The notes beneath the pieces are model-generated. The model saw only the letters and a program-made list of their open reading frames with translations, was not told the DNA's origin and did no database searches. 64,000 nt of DNA from Lachnospiraceae bacterium UBA1759 (GTDB lineage Bacteria > Bacillota > Clostridia > Lachnospirales > Lachnospiraceae): the NCBI GenBank assembly GCA_002315555.1, contig DCHF01000003.1:3720-67719 (forward strand), written 5' to 3'. Shown piece after piece: positions 50,954-60,360 of the stretch. Position 1 is the stretch's first letter, and the number at the start of each line of letters is the position of its first letter. Both the position numbers and the translations under genes were made by a program.

Positions 50954-52777
50954 ATGAGAGAATTTCCGTATTACAACACAAAGATCACGGGCGGTTTCTG
51001 GAAAGAAAAGCAGGATCTGGTACGAAACACCACGATCTATGCGGTCTATGACCGTTTTAAGGAAGTGGGCCGTTTCCGTGCGTACGATTTCAACTGGGAA
51101 GAGGGCATGCCGGATCAGCCGCACTTTTTCTGGGACAGCGATACGGCAAAGATGATCGAGTCCATCGCCTATCTGACCAAGCTGAAGAAGAGCGCCAAGC
51201 TCGAGAAAATGGCCGATGACCTGATCAAGAAGATCGTCAGCCATCAGGATGAGACCGGTTATTTCAACATTTATTATATGACGGTGGACAAGGATCCGTC
51301 CCATCGTTTTGCGACGCGCGACCGTCACGAGCTGTACTGTCTGGGCCATCTGATCGAAGCCGCAATCGCGTATGACGAGGCGACCGGAAAGAATGCGCTT
51401 CTTGACTTCTGTATCCGGTTTCTGGACTATGTGGAACAGCGCTTCGTCATTGAGAAAAGCGCCGGATTCCAGACGCCCGGTCACGAAGAGATCGAGCTTG
51501 CGCTGGTCCGCCTTTACGATTACACCGGAAACGAGCGGTTCCTGAAGCTGGCGTCTCACTTCGTGGATGAGCGCGGAAAGCGCGAAGAGGGCCTGACACC
51601 CTGGTCACACGAGAGCTACAACCAGTCGCATCTGCCGGTCCGGATGCAGAAGACGGCGGAGGGCCACGCGGTGCGTGCAATGTATCTGTACTGTGCGATG
51701 GCGGATCTTGCGCTCCGTACCGGCGACGGCGAACTCCTCGATGCCTGCCGCGAACTGTATGACAACATTCTGACCAGGCGCTCTTATGTGACCGGAAGCA
51801 TCGGTCAGTCCAGCTGCGGCGAAGCCTTCACCGTGGATTATGACCTTCCGAACATGGCGTCCTATTCGGAGACCTGCGCAGCCATCGGCATGATGATGTT
51901 CTCCAGACGCATGATGCTGTTCGGCGCGGACCGCAAGTATGCGGACACCATCGAACGCCTGATGTATAACGGCTTCATTTCCGGCCTTTCCCTGTCCGGT
52001 AAAGCCTTTTTCTATGAGAATCCGCTCGAGATCATGCCGTATTTCTATAAGCGCAATGTCAGCGTGGAGCATTCGGAACATGTGCCGGCAACGGTCCGCA
52101 AGGAATACTTTGGCTGTTCCTGCTGCCCGCCCAATATCACGCGTGTCATTCCGTCCATTGCGTCCTATCTGTACACGGAGGAGGATGGCGTGCTGTACGT
52201 GCATCAGTTTATGAAGAGCGTATCCACGCTGGAGATCGGCGGGAAGAACTACACGATCACGCAGAAAACGGCTTATCCGGAGAACGGAAAGGTGCAGATC
52301 CTGGTGTCCGGCGGCGACCTGAAGGTGGCAGTCCGTGTACCGGGATGGTGCAGTGAATACACAGGCGGGGTCGCGGAAAACGGTTACACGTATTTTGATG
52401 TCCCGGACGGCGGCACGGTGACGATGGACTTCCCGATGAAGAGCCATTTCATCGCGGCAAATCCGCGTGTACTGCACGATGCCGGCAAATGCGCCGTGAT
52501 GCGCGGTCCGTTCGTTTACTGTATGGAAGCGGTCGATAACGGCACCGGCATCCGCAATCTGAAGCTGAATACCCGGGCGCGCTTGAAGGTCGTGAAGAAT
52601 GCGGAGCTCGGCGTTCCGGCACTCCTCGGCAAAGGGGTGCGTCCGGCTTACACCGGTGATGCCCTCTACCGTGAATACAGCGGCGAGACTGTGGAGCAGG
52701 AGGTCCTTCTGGTACCGTATTATGCCTTTGCAAACCGCGGCGAGAGCGAGATGCAGGTATTCATCGATGTGAAATAA
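50954..52777 (+). CDS. GH127 beta-L-arabinofuranosidase-like enzyme
   Basis: 607 residues with an (alpha/alpha)6 barrel followed by beta domains, near the usual length of 640. The zinc/nucleophile motif CSCCPPN begins at 388, and the paired Glu lies in YSETCAAIG near 313; in characterised GH127 enzymes these Cys residues hold zinc and one acts as nucleophile. N-terminal KITGGFWKEKQDLVRNTTI is family typical. Releases beta-L-arabinofuranose from arabinooligosaccharides or glycoprotein sugars. No signal peptide. Confidence 0.9.
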   Translation: MREFPYYNTKITGGFWKEKQDLVRNTTIYAVYDRFKEVGRFRAYDFNWEEGMPDQPHFFWDSDTAKMIESIAYLTKLKKSAKLEKMADDLIKKIVSHQDETGYFNIYYMTVDKDPSHRFATRDRHELYCLGHLIEAAIAYDEATGKNALLDFCIRFLDYVEQRFVIEKSAGFQTPGHEEIELALVRLYDYTGNERFLKLASHFVDERGKREEGLTPWSHESYNQSHLPVRMQKTAEGHAVRAMYLYCAMADLALRTGDGELLDACRELYDNILTRRSYVTGSIGQSSCGEAFTVDYDLPNMASYSETCAAIGMMMFSRRMMLFGADRKYADTIERLMYNGFISGLSLSGKAFFYENPLEIMPYFYKRNVSVEHSEHVPATVRKEYFGCSCCPPNITRVIPSIASYLYTEEDGVLYVHQFMKSVSTLEIGGKNYTITQKTAYPENGKVQILVSGGDLKVAVRVPGWCSEYTGGVAENGYTYFDVPDGGTVTMDFPMKSHFIAANPRVLHDAGKCAVMRGPFVYCMEAVDNGTGIRNLKLNTRARLKVVKNAELGVPALLGKGVRPAYTGDALYREYSGETVEQEVLLVPYYAFANRGESEMQVFIDVK

Positions 52778-52837
52778 TAAGGGAAACGGGCAGGCGGAGA
52801 GCGTCTGCCCGTTCGTTTTGCCATCGGCCGATGGGGA

Positions 52838-52866
52838 TGGACAAATAAAAAACGTTGTGCTATAAT
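52838..52866 (+). promoter_or_regulatory. Promoter of rnpB
   Basis: TGGACA (52838-52843), 17 bases, perfect TATAAT (52861-52866). The RNA should start at about 52,873, the base before the P1 helix. Confidence 0.85.
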
Positions 52867-52873
52867 GCTTTCC

Positions 52874-53210
52874 GGCCAGAAGGATAAATGATCGCGGCCC
52901 GTTTTACGGGGTGAGGAAAGTCCGGGCTTCACAGGGCAGGATGCCGGCTAACGGCCGGTGGAGGCGACTCCAAGGAAAGTGCAACAGAAATATACCGCCT
53001 GCGAAAGCGGGTAAGGTTGGAAGGGCAGTGTAAGAGACTACCGCCGGTGTGGTAACACATCGGGCAATGTAAACCCCATCCGAAGCAAGGCTTAAACAGG
53101 AGCGCAGGGCGGCCCGTCTGCTCCGGGGTTAGCCGCTTGAGCCTGTTGGCAACAGCAGGTCTAGACAGATGATCATTCACGACATAACCCGGCTTATCGT
53201 CCTGCTGGCC
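52874..53210 (+). ncRNA. rnpB: RNase P RNA
   Basis: Catalytic RNA that trims tRNA 5' leaders. The conserved core GAGGAAAGTCCGGGC at about 52,912 and the 3' P4 strand ACAGAT in CTAGACAGATGATC near 53,161 are present, and the ends pair to form P1 (GGCCAG with CTGGCC, plus AGGATAA with TTATCGTCCT). The length of about 337 bases is normal for a bacterial RNA. It is followed by its own terminator. Confidence 0.96.
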
Positions 53211-53226
53211 GCAAGACGAAATGCGA

Positions 53227-53258
53227 GAGGTACATGCAAAATGCGTGTGCCTCTTTTT
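53227..53258 (+). terminator. rnpB terminator
   Basis: Eleven base pairs (GAGGTACATGC with GCGTGTGCCTC, two G-U) around AAAAT, then TTTTT. Confidence 0.88.
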
Positions 53259-53281
53259 GTTTGCAGCGGAAACGATTATGC

Positions 53282-53310
53282 TTGTTAAATATGCCCCCTT
53301 GTAGTATAAT
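53282..53310 (+). promoter_or_regulatory. Promoter of the lgt-glgB operon
   Basis: TTGTTA (53282-53287), 17 bases, perfect TATAAT (53305-53310), about 70 bases before lgt. Confidence 0.8.
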
Positions 53311-53379
53311 AATTCCAAATGTAATGATACTGGAGAGGTATACACCTCGATATCAAAAAGCATTTGAAAGGAATTTTCC

Positions 53380-54309
53380 ATGTGCAGTGAATTATTACAC
53401 ATCGGCCCGGTAACCGTCTACGGATACGGTGCCATGATCGCGCTCGGAATGATACTCTGTTTTGTCCTGGCGTGTACCCGTGCTAAAAAGACTTATCACA
53501 TCGATCCGGATCTGATGTTCAATGCCGGCTTCATCGGCATCATCTTCGGCATTATCGGCGCAAAAGTGACCTACTGGATCGTAGAGATCAAGGATATCAT
53601 TGCGGATCCCGGTATGATGTTCCGCGATCTGGGCGGAGGCTTCGTGGTTTACGGCGGACTTCTTTGCGGCATCATTGCACCGGTCATTTACTTAAAACTG
53701 AAGAAGACAACGGCGCTTGACAAGCTGGAGCTTGCGGTGCCGAGCATTTCCCTGGCGCAGGGCTTCGGGCGCATCGGCTGTTTCCTGGCCGGCTGCTGCT
53801 ACGGTAAAGCCGCTCCCGCGGGCGCATGGTACGGCGTTACGTTCCCGGAAAACAGCATGGCGGTATCCGGCACTCCGCTGATCCCGACACAGCTGATCTC
53901 CGCAGGATTGGATTTTCTGCTTTGCGGCGCGTTGATCCTTTATACCAAAAAGCAGAAGGTACGCGGTTCCATCATTGCGCTTTACATGATCCTTTACAGC
54001 GTGGGCCGCTTTATGGTCGAGATGCTGAGAGACGACCCGCGCGGTACCATCGGAACGCTGTCCACTTCCCAGTTCCTGGCGATCTTTGTCGCAGGCGCGG
54101 GACTGATCATCCTGCTTATTTCGCTCAAACTGAAAATGAAGCCGCTGCACGTGCTTGCGGAGGAAGCGGAAGCTGAAGAGAAGAAAGAGGCGGAGGCCGT
54201 GGAAGAGGCCGTCGACGAGGTCGTTGAAGAGACCATCGAAGCCGTAATCGAAGAAAGTAATGAAGTTCTCGAAGAGAACAGGGCGGAAGTTCCCGAAAAA
54301 GGAGAATGA
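53380..54309 (+). CDS. lgt: Prolipoprotein diacylglyceryl transferase Lgt
   Basis: 309-residue inner-membrane enzyme with seven membrane segments that attaches diacylglycerol to lipobox cysteines. The Lgt signature GFGRIGCFLAGCCYG near 128-142 contains the essential Arg, and VYGYGAMIALGM and RFMVEMLRDDPRG are further conserved blocks. A glutamate-rich tail of about 45 residues (from 265) is extra to the usual 260-280. AAAGGAA precedes the ATG; the stop overlaps the glgB start (ATGA). Confidence 0.94.
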   Translation: MCSELLHIGPVTVYGYGAMIALGMILCFVLACTRAKKTYHIDPDLMFNAGFIGIIFGIIGAKVTYWIVEIKDIIADPGMMFRDLGGGFVVYGGLLCGIIAPVIYLKLKKTTALDKLELAVPSISLAQGFGRIGCFLAGCCYGKAAPAGAWYGVTFPENSMAVSGTPLIPTQLISAGLDFLLCGALILYTKKQKVRGSIIALYMILYSVGRFMVEMLRDDPRGTIGTLSTSQFLAIFVAGAGLIILLISLKLKMKPLHVLAEEAEAEEKKEAEAVEEAVDEVVEETIEAVIEESNEVLEENRAEVPEKGE

Positions 54310-56297
54310 AATTGTACAAACTGTTAACCTACGACAAGTACCTGAAGAACTATGAAAGCGATATTGATCTCCGTATGTCCAATTACGACAAGAAACGCAA
54401 AGAGCTCTTAAAGAACGATGCTTCTCTCAAGGATTTTGCAAACGGGCATCATTATTTCGGTATTCATCGTCTGGACGACGGCACTACGGTCTACCGCGAG
54501 TGGGCACCGGGCGCCTCGGCTATGCACTTATTCGGTGATTTCAATAACTGGAACCGCGCATCGCATCCGATGACCGCGCTTCCGAACGGTGTCTGGGAGA
54601 TCGTGCTCCCGAAGGACAAGGGCCTTGAGAACGGTCAGCGCTACAAAGTGCTGGTCACACACAACGGCGCGACCACCGAGCACATTCCGTCCTATGCCAC
54701 GTATGTGACTCAGGATCCCAAGACCTACGTTTGGTCTTCCGAGGTCCGCTTCACGGAACCCTATGCCTGGAAGAATGACGAATGCCCGCGCGAGCTTCCG
54801 CCGCTCATTTATGAGTGCCACATCGGCATGGCGCAGGAAGAGGACGGCGTCGGCAGTTACGCCGATTTCACCGAGAAGGTCCTTCCGCGCATCAAATCCG
54901 AAGGCTATAACACCATTCAGATCATGGCCATTATGGAGCATCCGTATTATGCCTCCTTCGGCTATCAGGTATCCAATTTCTTCGCGGCAAGTTCCCGTTA
55001 CGGTGTGCCGGAGGATCTGAAGGCCCTGGTCGATGCCGCTCACGGCCTCGGCATCCGCGTCCTTTTGGATGTGGTCCATTCCCACGCGGTCCGCAACGAA
55101 GCGGAGGGTCTGAACCGCTTTGACGGTACGGAGTTCCAGTATTTCCATGACGGCCCGCAGGGCGATCACAGCGCCTGGGGCACCAAACTTTTCAACTACG
55201 GGAAGAACGAAGTCATTCACTTCCTGCTGTCCAACCTGAAGTTCTGGATGGAGGAGTATCACTTTGACGGCTTCCGTTTTGACGGCGTCACGTCGATGCT
55301 GTACCACGACCACGGCCTGGGCTCCAATTTTGACAACTACGCCAAGTATTTCTCCATGAACACGGATACACAGGCGGTCACCTATCTGCAGCTGGCCAAC
55401 GAACTGATTCATGAAATGGATCCGAAGGCGGTCACGATCGCAGAGGATATGTCCGGTATGCCGGGCATGTGTGTGGCGATCCCGGACGGTGGCATCGGCT
55501 TTGATTATCGCCTGTCGATGGGTGTTCCGGACCTCTGGATCCGCACATTAAAGGAAAAGAAGGACGAGGAATGGGATCTCTGGCAGATCTGGTATGAGCT
55601 TTCCGGACGCAGACCGCACGAAAAGAACATCGGCTATGCGGAGTCCCATGACCAGGCACTGGTCGGCGACAAGACGATCATGTTCCGTCTCTGCGACGCG
55701 GAAATGTACACGTCCATGAGCAATTTATCCAAGAGCAGCATGGTCATCGACCGCGGTATTGCGCTTCACAAGCTGATCCGTCTCATGACCTTCTCCCTGG
55801 CCGGTGAAGGCTATCTGAACTTTATGGGCAATGAGTTCGGTCATCCGGAGTGGATCGACTTCCCGCGCGAAGGCAACGGCTGGTCGTATCATTACTGCAG
55901 ACGTCAGTGGCATCTGGTTGATGACGGCCTCTTAAAGTACCGGTATCTTGCGGCCTTTGACAAGGAGATGCTTAAACTCGAAAAGGATCATCAGATCCTT
56001 TGCCATCATGCACACAACCTTTGGGTGCACCAGCAGGACCACATTCTGGTCTACGAAAAAGGCGGCGATATCTTCGCCTTCAACTTAAATCCCTCCAAAT
56101 CCTTCAGCGGATATTTTGTACCGGTCCGCGCGGCAGGAGATTACGAGGTCATCCTGTCCTCCGATGACGCAGACTTTGGAGGATACGGACGCGTTGATAC
56201 CAATACGGTTTACCATGCAGAGACAGTTTCGGACGAGCATACAGGGTTCTTCACGTATCTTCCGAGCCGCACCGCGGTCGTATTCCGGAAAAAATAA
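54306..56297 (+). CDS. glgB: 1,4-alpha-glucan branching enzyme (GH13_8 type)
   Basis: 663 residues. N-terminal CBM48 (YREWAPGASAMHLFGDFNNWN near 61), GH13 barrel with DVVHSHAV near 257, DGFRFDGVTSML near 318 (nucleophile Asp), TIAEDMSGMPG near 378 (acid Glu) and YAESHDQAL near 443, then a beta C-terminal domain. The wording is of the eukaryote-like GH13_8 subgroup, found also in Clostridia. It adds alpha-1,6 branches to glycogen. No other glycogen genes are near; ATGA coupling to lgt is unusual. Confidence 0.93.
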   Translation: MKLYKLLTYDKYLKNYESDIDLRMSNYDKKRKELLKNDASLKDFANGHHYFGIHRLDDGTTVYREWAPGASAMHLFGDFNNWNRASHPMTALPNGVWEIVLPKDKGLENGQRYKVLVTHNGATTEHIPSYATYVTQDPKTYVWSSEVRFTEPYAWKNDECPRELPPLIYECHIGMAQEEDGVGSYADFTEKVLPRIKSEGYNTIQIMAIMEHPYYASFGYQVSNFFAASSRYGVPEDLKALVDAAHGLGIRVLLDVVHSHAVRNEAEGLNRFDGTEFQYFHDGPQGDHSAWGTKLFNYGKNEVIHFLLSNLKFWMEEYHFDGFRFDGVTSMLYHDHGLGSNFDNYAKYFSMNTDTQAVTYLQLANELIHEMDPKAVTIAEDMSGMPGMCVAIPDGGIGFDYRLSMGVPDLWIRTLKEKKDEEWDLWQIWYELSGRRPHEKNIGYAESHDQALVGDKTIMFRLCDAEMYTSMSNLSKSSMVIDRGIALHKLIRLMTFSLAGEGYLNFMGNEFGHPEWIDFPREGNGWSYHYCRRQWHLVDDGLLKYRYLAAFDKEMLKLEKDHQILCHHAHNLWVHQQDHILVYEKGGDIFAFNLNPSKSFSGYFVPVRAAGDYEVILSSDDADFGGYGRVDTNTVYHAETVSDEHTGFFTYLPSRTAVVFRKK

Positions 56298-56318
56298 CAA
56301 GAGGAAAAACTGAAAAAC

Positions 56319-57626
56319 ATGTACGAATTATTATCCCTTTCTGTTGCTATTCTGGCAGGTCTTCTGATGACCCGCGTGTTTAAACCGCTTCGCCTTCCGG
56401 CCGTCACCTCCTACCTCGTGGCGGGTGTTCTGATCGGACCGTATGTCCTCGGACGTGTGGGCGTTCAGGGGATGGGCTTCACCACGGAGGAGGCTGTCAG
56501 CAAGCTATCGCTGATCTCTGATGTCGCGCTGGCGTTCATCGCATTCTCCATCGGCTCCGAATTCCGTCTTTCCGAACTGAAGAAGACCGGACGTCAGGCC
56601 GTTGTCATCGGTATTTTCCAGGCGCTCGCAGCCGCAGTTCTGGTCTGCGCGGCCCTGTTCATCGTTCACACCCTGTTCCCGGACCGTCTGACGCTTCCGC
56701 AGGTGCTGACCATGGGCGCCATCGCGACGGCGACCGCTCCGGCAGCGACCCTGATGGTCGTCCGTGAGTATAAGGCGAAGGGTGAGACCACCAGCCTCCT
56801 GCTGCCGATCGTAGCACTCGATGATGCTGTCGGTCTTGTGGTGTTCGCGGTGCTGTTCGGTATTGCAAAGACCATTGCGAGCGGTGAGGTGGAGGTCATC
56901 TCCATCATTTTGAATCCGCTGATCGAGATCGTGGTATCCATCGGCCTTGGTGCACTGATGGGCTGGATCCTGACACAGCTGGAAAAACTGTTCAATTCGC
57001 ATACCAATCGTCTGAACATGACCATTGCGCTGGTCTTTATGACCGCCGCACTGTCCATGATCGAGATCGAGGCGGGCCCGGTCACCATCGGTTCCTCCTC
57101 CCTTCTGACCTGTATGATGCTCGGAACGGTCTTCTGTAATCTCTGCCCGTTGTCAGAGGATATTATGGCTGCTTCCGATAAGTGGACGTCCCCGCTGCTC
57201 GCCCTGTTCTTCGTCGTCAGCGGCGCGGAGCTGGAGCTCAGTGTATTTACCGACATCGGCATCGTTCTGATCGGTATCGTTTACATTGTGGTCCGCTGCC
57301 TCGGTAAGTACTACGGTGCACGTATCAGTGCGATGGCAACGAACTGCTCCAAGAATGTTCAGAAGTATTTGGGTATTACGTTGTTCCCGCAGGCCGGTGT
57401 CGCACTCGGTATGTGTGCATTGGCAATGGAGCTCGGTTCCGAAGGCTCCATGATCCGCAATATTACGCTGTTCTCGGTCCTGGTCTATGAGCTGGTAGGC
57501 CCGCTGATGACAAGAGAAGCTCTGACCAAGGCCGGCGATATCGTTCCGAAGTCCGCAGAGGTCACCAACCGTCGTCAGAACCGTCTGGCGGAAGTGCTGT
57601 CCCGTAACAATAAAAAGAACGGATAA
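56319..57626 (+). CDS. CPA2-family cation/proton antiporter (KefB/NapA-like)
   Basis: 435 residues with about twelve membrane segments and no C-terminal RCK domain. The unwound-helix ion site shows in TATAPAATLMVV near 132 and LPIVALDDAVGLVVFA near 162, where the DD pair is the proton/cation-binding site of NapA-like antiporters. Exchanges Na+ or K+ for H+. Sits 21 bases after glgB. Confidence 0.88.
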   Translation: MYELLSLSVAILAGLLMTRVFKPLRLPAVTSYLVAGVLIGPYVLGRVGVQGMGFTTEEAVSKLSLISDVALAFIAFSIGSEFRLSELKKTGRQAVVIGIFQALAAAVLVCAALFIVHTLFPDRLTLPQVLTMGAIATATAPAATLMVVREYKAKGETTSLLLPIVALDDAVGLVVFAVLFGIAKTIASGEVEVISIILNPLIEIVVSIGLGALMGWILTQLEKLFNSHTNRLNMTIALVFMTAALSMIEIEAGPVTIGSSSLLTCMMLGTVFCNLCPLSEDIMAASDKWTSPLLALFFVVSGAELELSVFTDIGIVLIGIVYIVVRCLGKYYGARISAMATNCSKNVQKYLGITLFPQAGVALGMCALAMELGSEGSMIRNITLFSVLVYELVGPLMTREALTKAGDIVPKSAEVTNRRQNRLAEVLSRNNKKNG

Positions 57627-57640
57627 AGGAGCATCGTACC

Positions 57641-58555
57641 GTGAAGTCCAATTTTGCCCGCCTGATCGATGTTATCTGTAAAGAAGAGGATATTGAAGTA
57701 CGGAGTTATTCGGATGACTGGTCGCATAAGCTTTCCAGAGACGGTCACACGGCTTTCATCACCGGATACCAGTTCGCGCTGAATCCGGCATCGTCCAAGG
57801 AGCTGGCGCAGGATAAAGCACTGACCTACAGTGTGCTTACGGATGCCGGTGTTCCTGCTGCGGTGCATGAATTTCTGCCGTCCTTCACGGAGGAATCGGA
57901 AAAGGAATTTCCCTACCGGGCGCTTTACGAGGCCTGCATGGCGGAGCGGGGAGAAGCGGTACTCAAGGATAACTACGGTACCGGCGGAAATAAGGTGTTC
58001 CGCATCTCCGATGAAGAAGCTTATGTGAAGACCCTGAAAAAGATCTGGGAAGGCTCCTATGCGGCATCGATCTCACCGTTTTATGAGATCGAGGAAGAGA
58101 TCCGCGTGGTGGTGCTGGACGGGGAGGGCCGGCTGTTTCTGAAAAAGGAACGGCAGACGGTCACCGGAAACGGCCGTGATACGGTAGAAGCGTTGGTGCT
58201 TGCAGATCCCGCGAAAGCGGAGAATATTGCCGTCGTACCGAAGAAGGAACTGAAGCGGGTCCCGGAAGACGGGGAAACGGTCTATTTAAACTGGAAACAC
58301 AATCTGGGCCAGGGCGCGACCGGCGTCGTGGTGACGGATGAAACCCTTAAATCGGAACTGGCAGACATCGCAAGAGCGGCGCAGAAGGCACTGGGCCTCC
58401 GGTTCTGTTCCGTGGACATTGTCCGTGTGAACGGTAAACGGATGGTGCTGGAAGTGAACGGCGGTGTCATGATGGAACATTTTGCGGGCCAGAGCGAGAC
58501 CTGTTTTGAGACTGCAAAAGGCATCTACAAGGACGCGATCCTTCGGATGCTCTGA
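57641..58555 (+). CDS. ATP-grasp family ligase
   Basis: 304 residues. ATP-grasp pattern: SSKELAQDKALTYSVLTDAGVP near 51, VLKDNYGTGGNKVF near 107 (ATP-binding Lys and Gly-rich loop), EIEEEIRVVVLD near 150 and the metal-binding end MVLEVNGGVMMEHF near 268. This resembles RimK or cyanophycin-synthetase-like ligases that join an amino acid or peptide to a carboxylate; the substrate is unknown. Start is GTG at 57641 with AAAGGAG upstream. Confidence 0.85.
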   Translation: MKSNFARLIDVICKEEDIEVRSYSDDWSHKLSRDGHTAFITGYQFALNPASSKELAQDKALTYSVLTDAGVPAAVHEFLPSFTEESEKEFPYRALYEACMAERGEAVLKDNYGTGGNKVFRISDEEAYVKTLKKIWEGSYAASISPFYEIEEEIRVVVLDGEGRLFLKKERQTVTGNGRDTVEALVLADPAKAENIAVVPKKELKRVPEDGETVYLNWKHNLGQGATGVVVTDETLKSELADIARAAQKALGLRFCSVDIVRVNGKRMVLEVNGGVMMEHFAGQSETCFETAKGIYKDAILRML

Positions 58556-58606
58556 TTCCCGTAAAATGTGTAATACATGTTTTAACGGCATAATACGGAG
58601 GTCACA

Positions 58607-58747
58607 ATGATCGATTTTGATGAAGAATTAAAGAAATTCAAGCCGAGCCTTGAAATTGACGATACGGAGAACGCGATCCTCTCCGATAATGTAAATGACA
58701 TGGTCGATCTCATGATCGAGATCATGAACGAGTATCGCGACCGCTAA
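58607..58747 (+). CDS. Small acidic protein, 46 residues
   Basis: Reads MIDFDEELKKFKPSLEIDD and ends MNEYRDR. GGAGG lies six bases before the ATG and the next gene starts 12 bases after the stop, so it is very likely real. About one third of residues are Asp or Glu; a single amphipathic helix is expected in the second half. I recall similar short ORFs in Lachnospiraceae but know no function. It could be a partner of the following zinc-ribbon/TPR protein. Confidence 0.75.
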   Translation: MIDFDEELKKFKPSLEIDDTENAILSDNVNDMVDLMIEIMNEYRDR

Positions 58748-58759
58748 CCGGAGGAAACT

Positions 58760-60304
58760 ATGCTTTGTTACAGATGCAACGGCACGCTGGATCCTTCGCG
58801 GGACACGTGCTCGAAGTGCGGTACGGACGTACGCGTTTATAAGAAGATCGTTTACGCGTCCAACCGCTACTATAACGAGGGCCTTGTCAAGGCGCAGGCA
58901 CGCGATCTTACCGGTGCGCGCGATTCCCTTCGCAAGAGTCTCTATTTATATAAGAAGAATACCAATGCCCGGAATCTTCTCGGCCTCGTGGAATACGCCA
59001 TGGGTGAATCCGCGGAAGCCCTGAAGGAGTGGGTGCTTTCCAAGAATTTTTCGACTACGCGCAATGCGAACATCGCCGACCGCTTCATCAACAGCATGAA
59101 GCGCAACATGCGCGAGCTGGATTCGGAAGGACACGGCATCAAAAAATACAATCAGGCGCTGAATTATGCGCGGAACGGCGCAAAGGATCTTGCCATGATC
59201 CAGTTAAAGAAAGTCGTTTCCGTTCATTCCAATATGACCAAGGCGTACGAGCTTCTGGCGCTTCTGTACATCGATGACGGCAAGATCGAGCAGGCCAAGA
59301 AGGTCATCGCGCAGTGCCTGCAGGTGGACCGCGGCAATGCCTCCGCACTTCATTTCATGAAGGAACTGGAGACGATGAACGACCGGAACTCCAGTCATTC
59401 GCTCGGTATCGTCGGTGAGACGGACCGTGAGCAGCTGATCATTCCGGTGCGTTTCCGTGACTACGGATCGTATCTGACCAATGCGCTTTACATCGCGCTC
59501 GGTTTGATCATCGGTATCGCGATCGCTTGGTATGTCATGGTGCCCGGTAAAGTGGAAAAGGAACTGTCCGGCGTAAGCGAGGAAGTCCGTTCCTATGAAA
59601 ATGTCATCTCCGACCTGCAGGCAGAGCTTGCGGCGGAGAAGAAATCCAATGTCAATGAGAGCGAGGAGTCCTCGATGGTGGAGAGTGCTTCGGAAGAATC
59701 CTCGGAAGAAGAATCCCGCGAGATCGAAAGCTCCGAAGCGGCAGAGATCGAAGAGACCTTCCCGGAGGGCGTCGTTCAGACCGATCACTGGACCATCAGC
59801 CAGGATGCCGTAAACAAGGCGGTCTCCGCATATGGTGTGCCGGATTACCGGACGGTCTACGAAAGCTTCTTTGAGATCAACCCGGGAATGCTGAGTTCCG
59901 TAAACGCGGAACATTACAAGAATCTGATCATCATCGTTCTGGATGAAGGCGTAAAGAACAACGCCGTTGCGCAGGCGGAAGAGCTTGCGGCGGCCGGCGA
60001 TTCCCTCGGCGCAGCGAAGCTGTACGATGCCATCGTCCTGGCGCACCGGAACGACGCCTCGCTTCGCATGAAGGCGGCGGAGTACTATGAAGCGGCCGGT
60101 GAAACAGCAAGCGCCGCAAACCGCTACTGGCAGGTCTATAACCTGTTCCCGGACAGCGAATATAAAGACACCTGTTCCGCAAAGTACATGGAACTGACCG
60201 GAAAGGACCATGTTCCGGGGCTTCCGGAAGGAACCGATGCGGCAAGTCTGACCGCTCCGTACACTGCGGAAGAGCTTGAAAGCCTCATCACGGATGCGGG
60301 CTGA
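58760..60304 (+). CDS. Zinc-ribbon/TPR membrane protein
   Basis: 514 residues: zinc ribbon CYRC...CSKC at 3-21; TPR-like helical repeats at about 35-200 (ALNYARNGAKDLAMIQLKKV); one membrane helix at about 240-262; a Ser/Glu-rich linker at about 290-330; and a second helical TPR-like domain (AEELAAAGDSLGAAKLYDAI). The zinc ribbon suggests the N-terminus is inside and the second TPR outside. Function unknown; a scaffold that links cytoplasm and envelope is plausible. GGAGG precedes the ATG. Confidence 0.8.
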   Translation: MLCYRCNGTLDPSRDTCSKCGTDVRVYKKIVYASNRYYNEGLVKAQARDLTGARDSLRKSLYLYKKNTNARNLLGLVEYAMGESAEALKEWVLSKNFSTTRNANIADRFINSMKRNMRELDSEGHGIKKYNQALNYARNGAKDLAMIQLKKVVSVHSNMTKAYELLALLYIDDGKIEQAKKVIAQCLQVDRGNASALHFMKELETMNDRNSSHSLGIVGETDREQLIIPVRFRDYGSYLTNALYIALGLIIGIAIAWYVMVPGKVEKELSGVSEEVRSYENVISDLQAELAAEKKSNVNESEESSMVESASEESSEEESREIESSEAAEIEETFPEGVVQTDHWTISQDAVNKAVSAYGVPDYRTVYESFFEINPGMLSSVNAEHYKNLIIIVLDEGVKNNAVAQAEELAAAGDSLGAAKLYDAIVLAHRNDASLRMKAAEYYEAAGETASAANRYWQVYNLFPDSEYKDTCSAKYMELTGKDHVPGLPEGTDAASLTAPYTAEELESLITDAG

Positions 60305-60334
60305 CGGCACTGAAAAAACTTGTAATATACGCAG

Positions 60335-60360
60335 GGAAAGGGCTTGACTGAGCCCTTTCC
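60335..60360 (+). terminator. Inverted repeat, terminator candidate overlapping the rpmG promoter
   Basis: Perfect ten-base arms GGAAAGGGCT / AGCCCTTTCC around TTGACTG... The six-base loop holds most of the rpmG -35. Only TTG follows the stem, so termination would be weak. Confidence 0.55.

Noticed and set aside
50195..51559. Antisense frame of 454 codons opposite SGNH/GH127 genes
   Set aside because: Same reason: crosses two well-supported genes and shows no recognisable domain.
52778..52840. Inverted segment GGCAGGCGGAGAGCGTCTGCCCG after the GH127 gene
   Set aside because: GGGCAGACG-like complement gives a short GC stem followed by TTCGTTTTG, possibly a terminator, but the arms are imperfect and I could not fix their limits.
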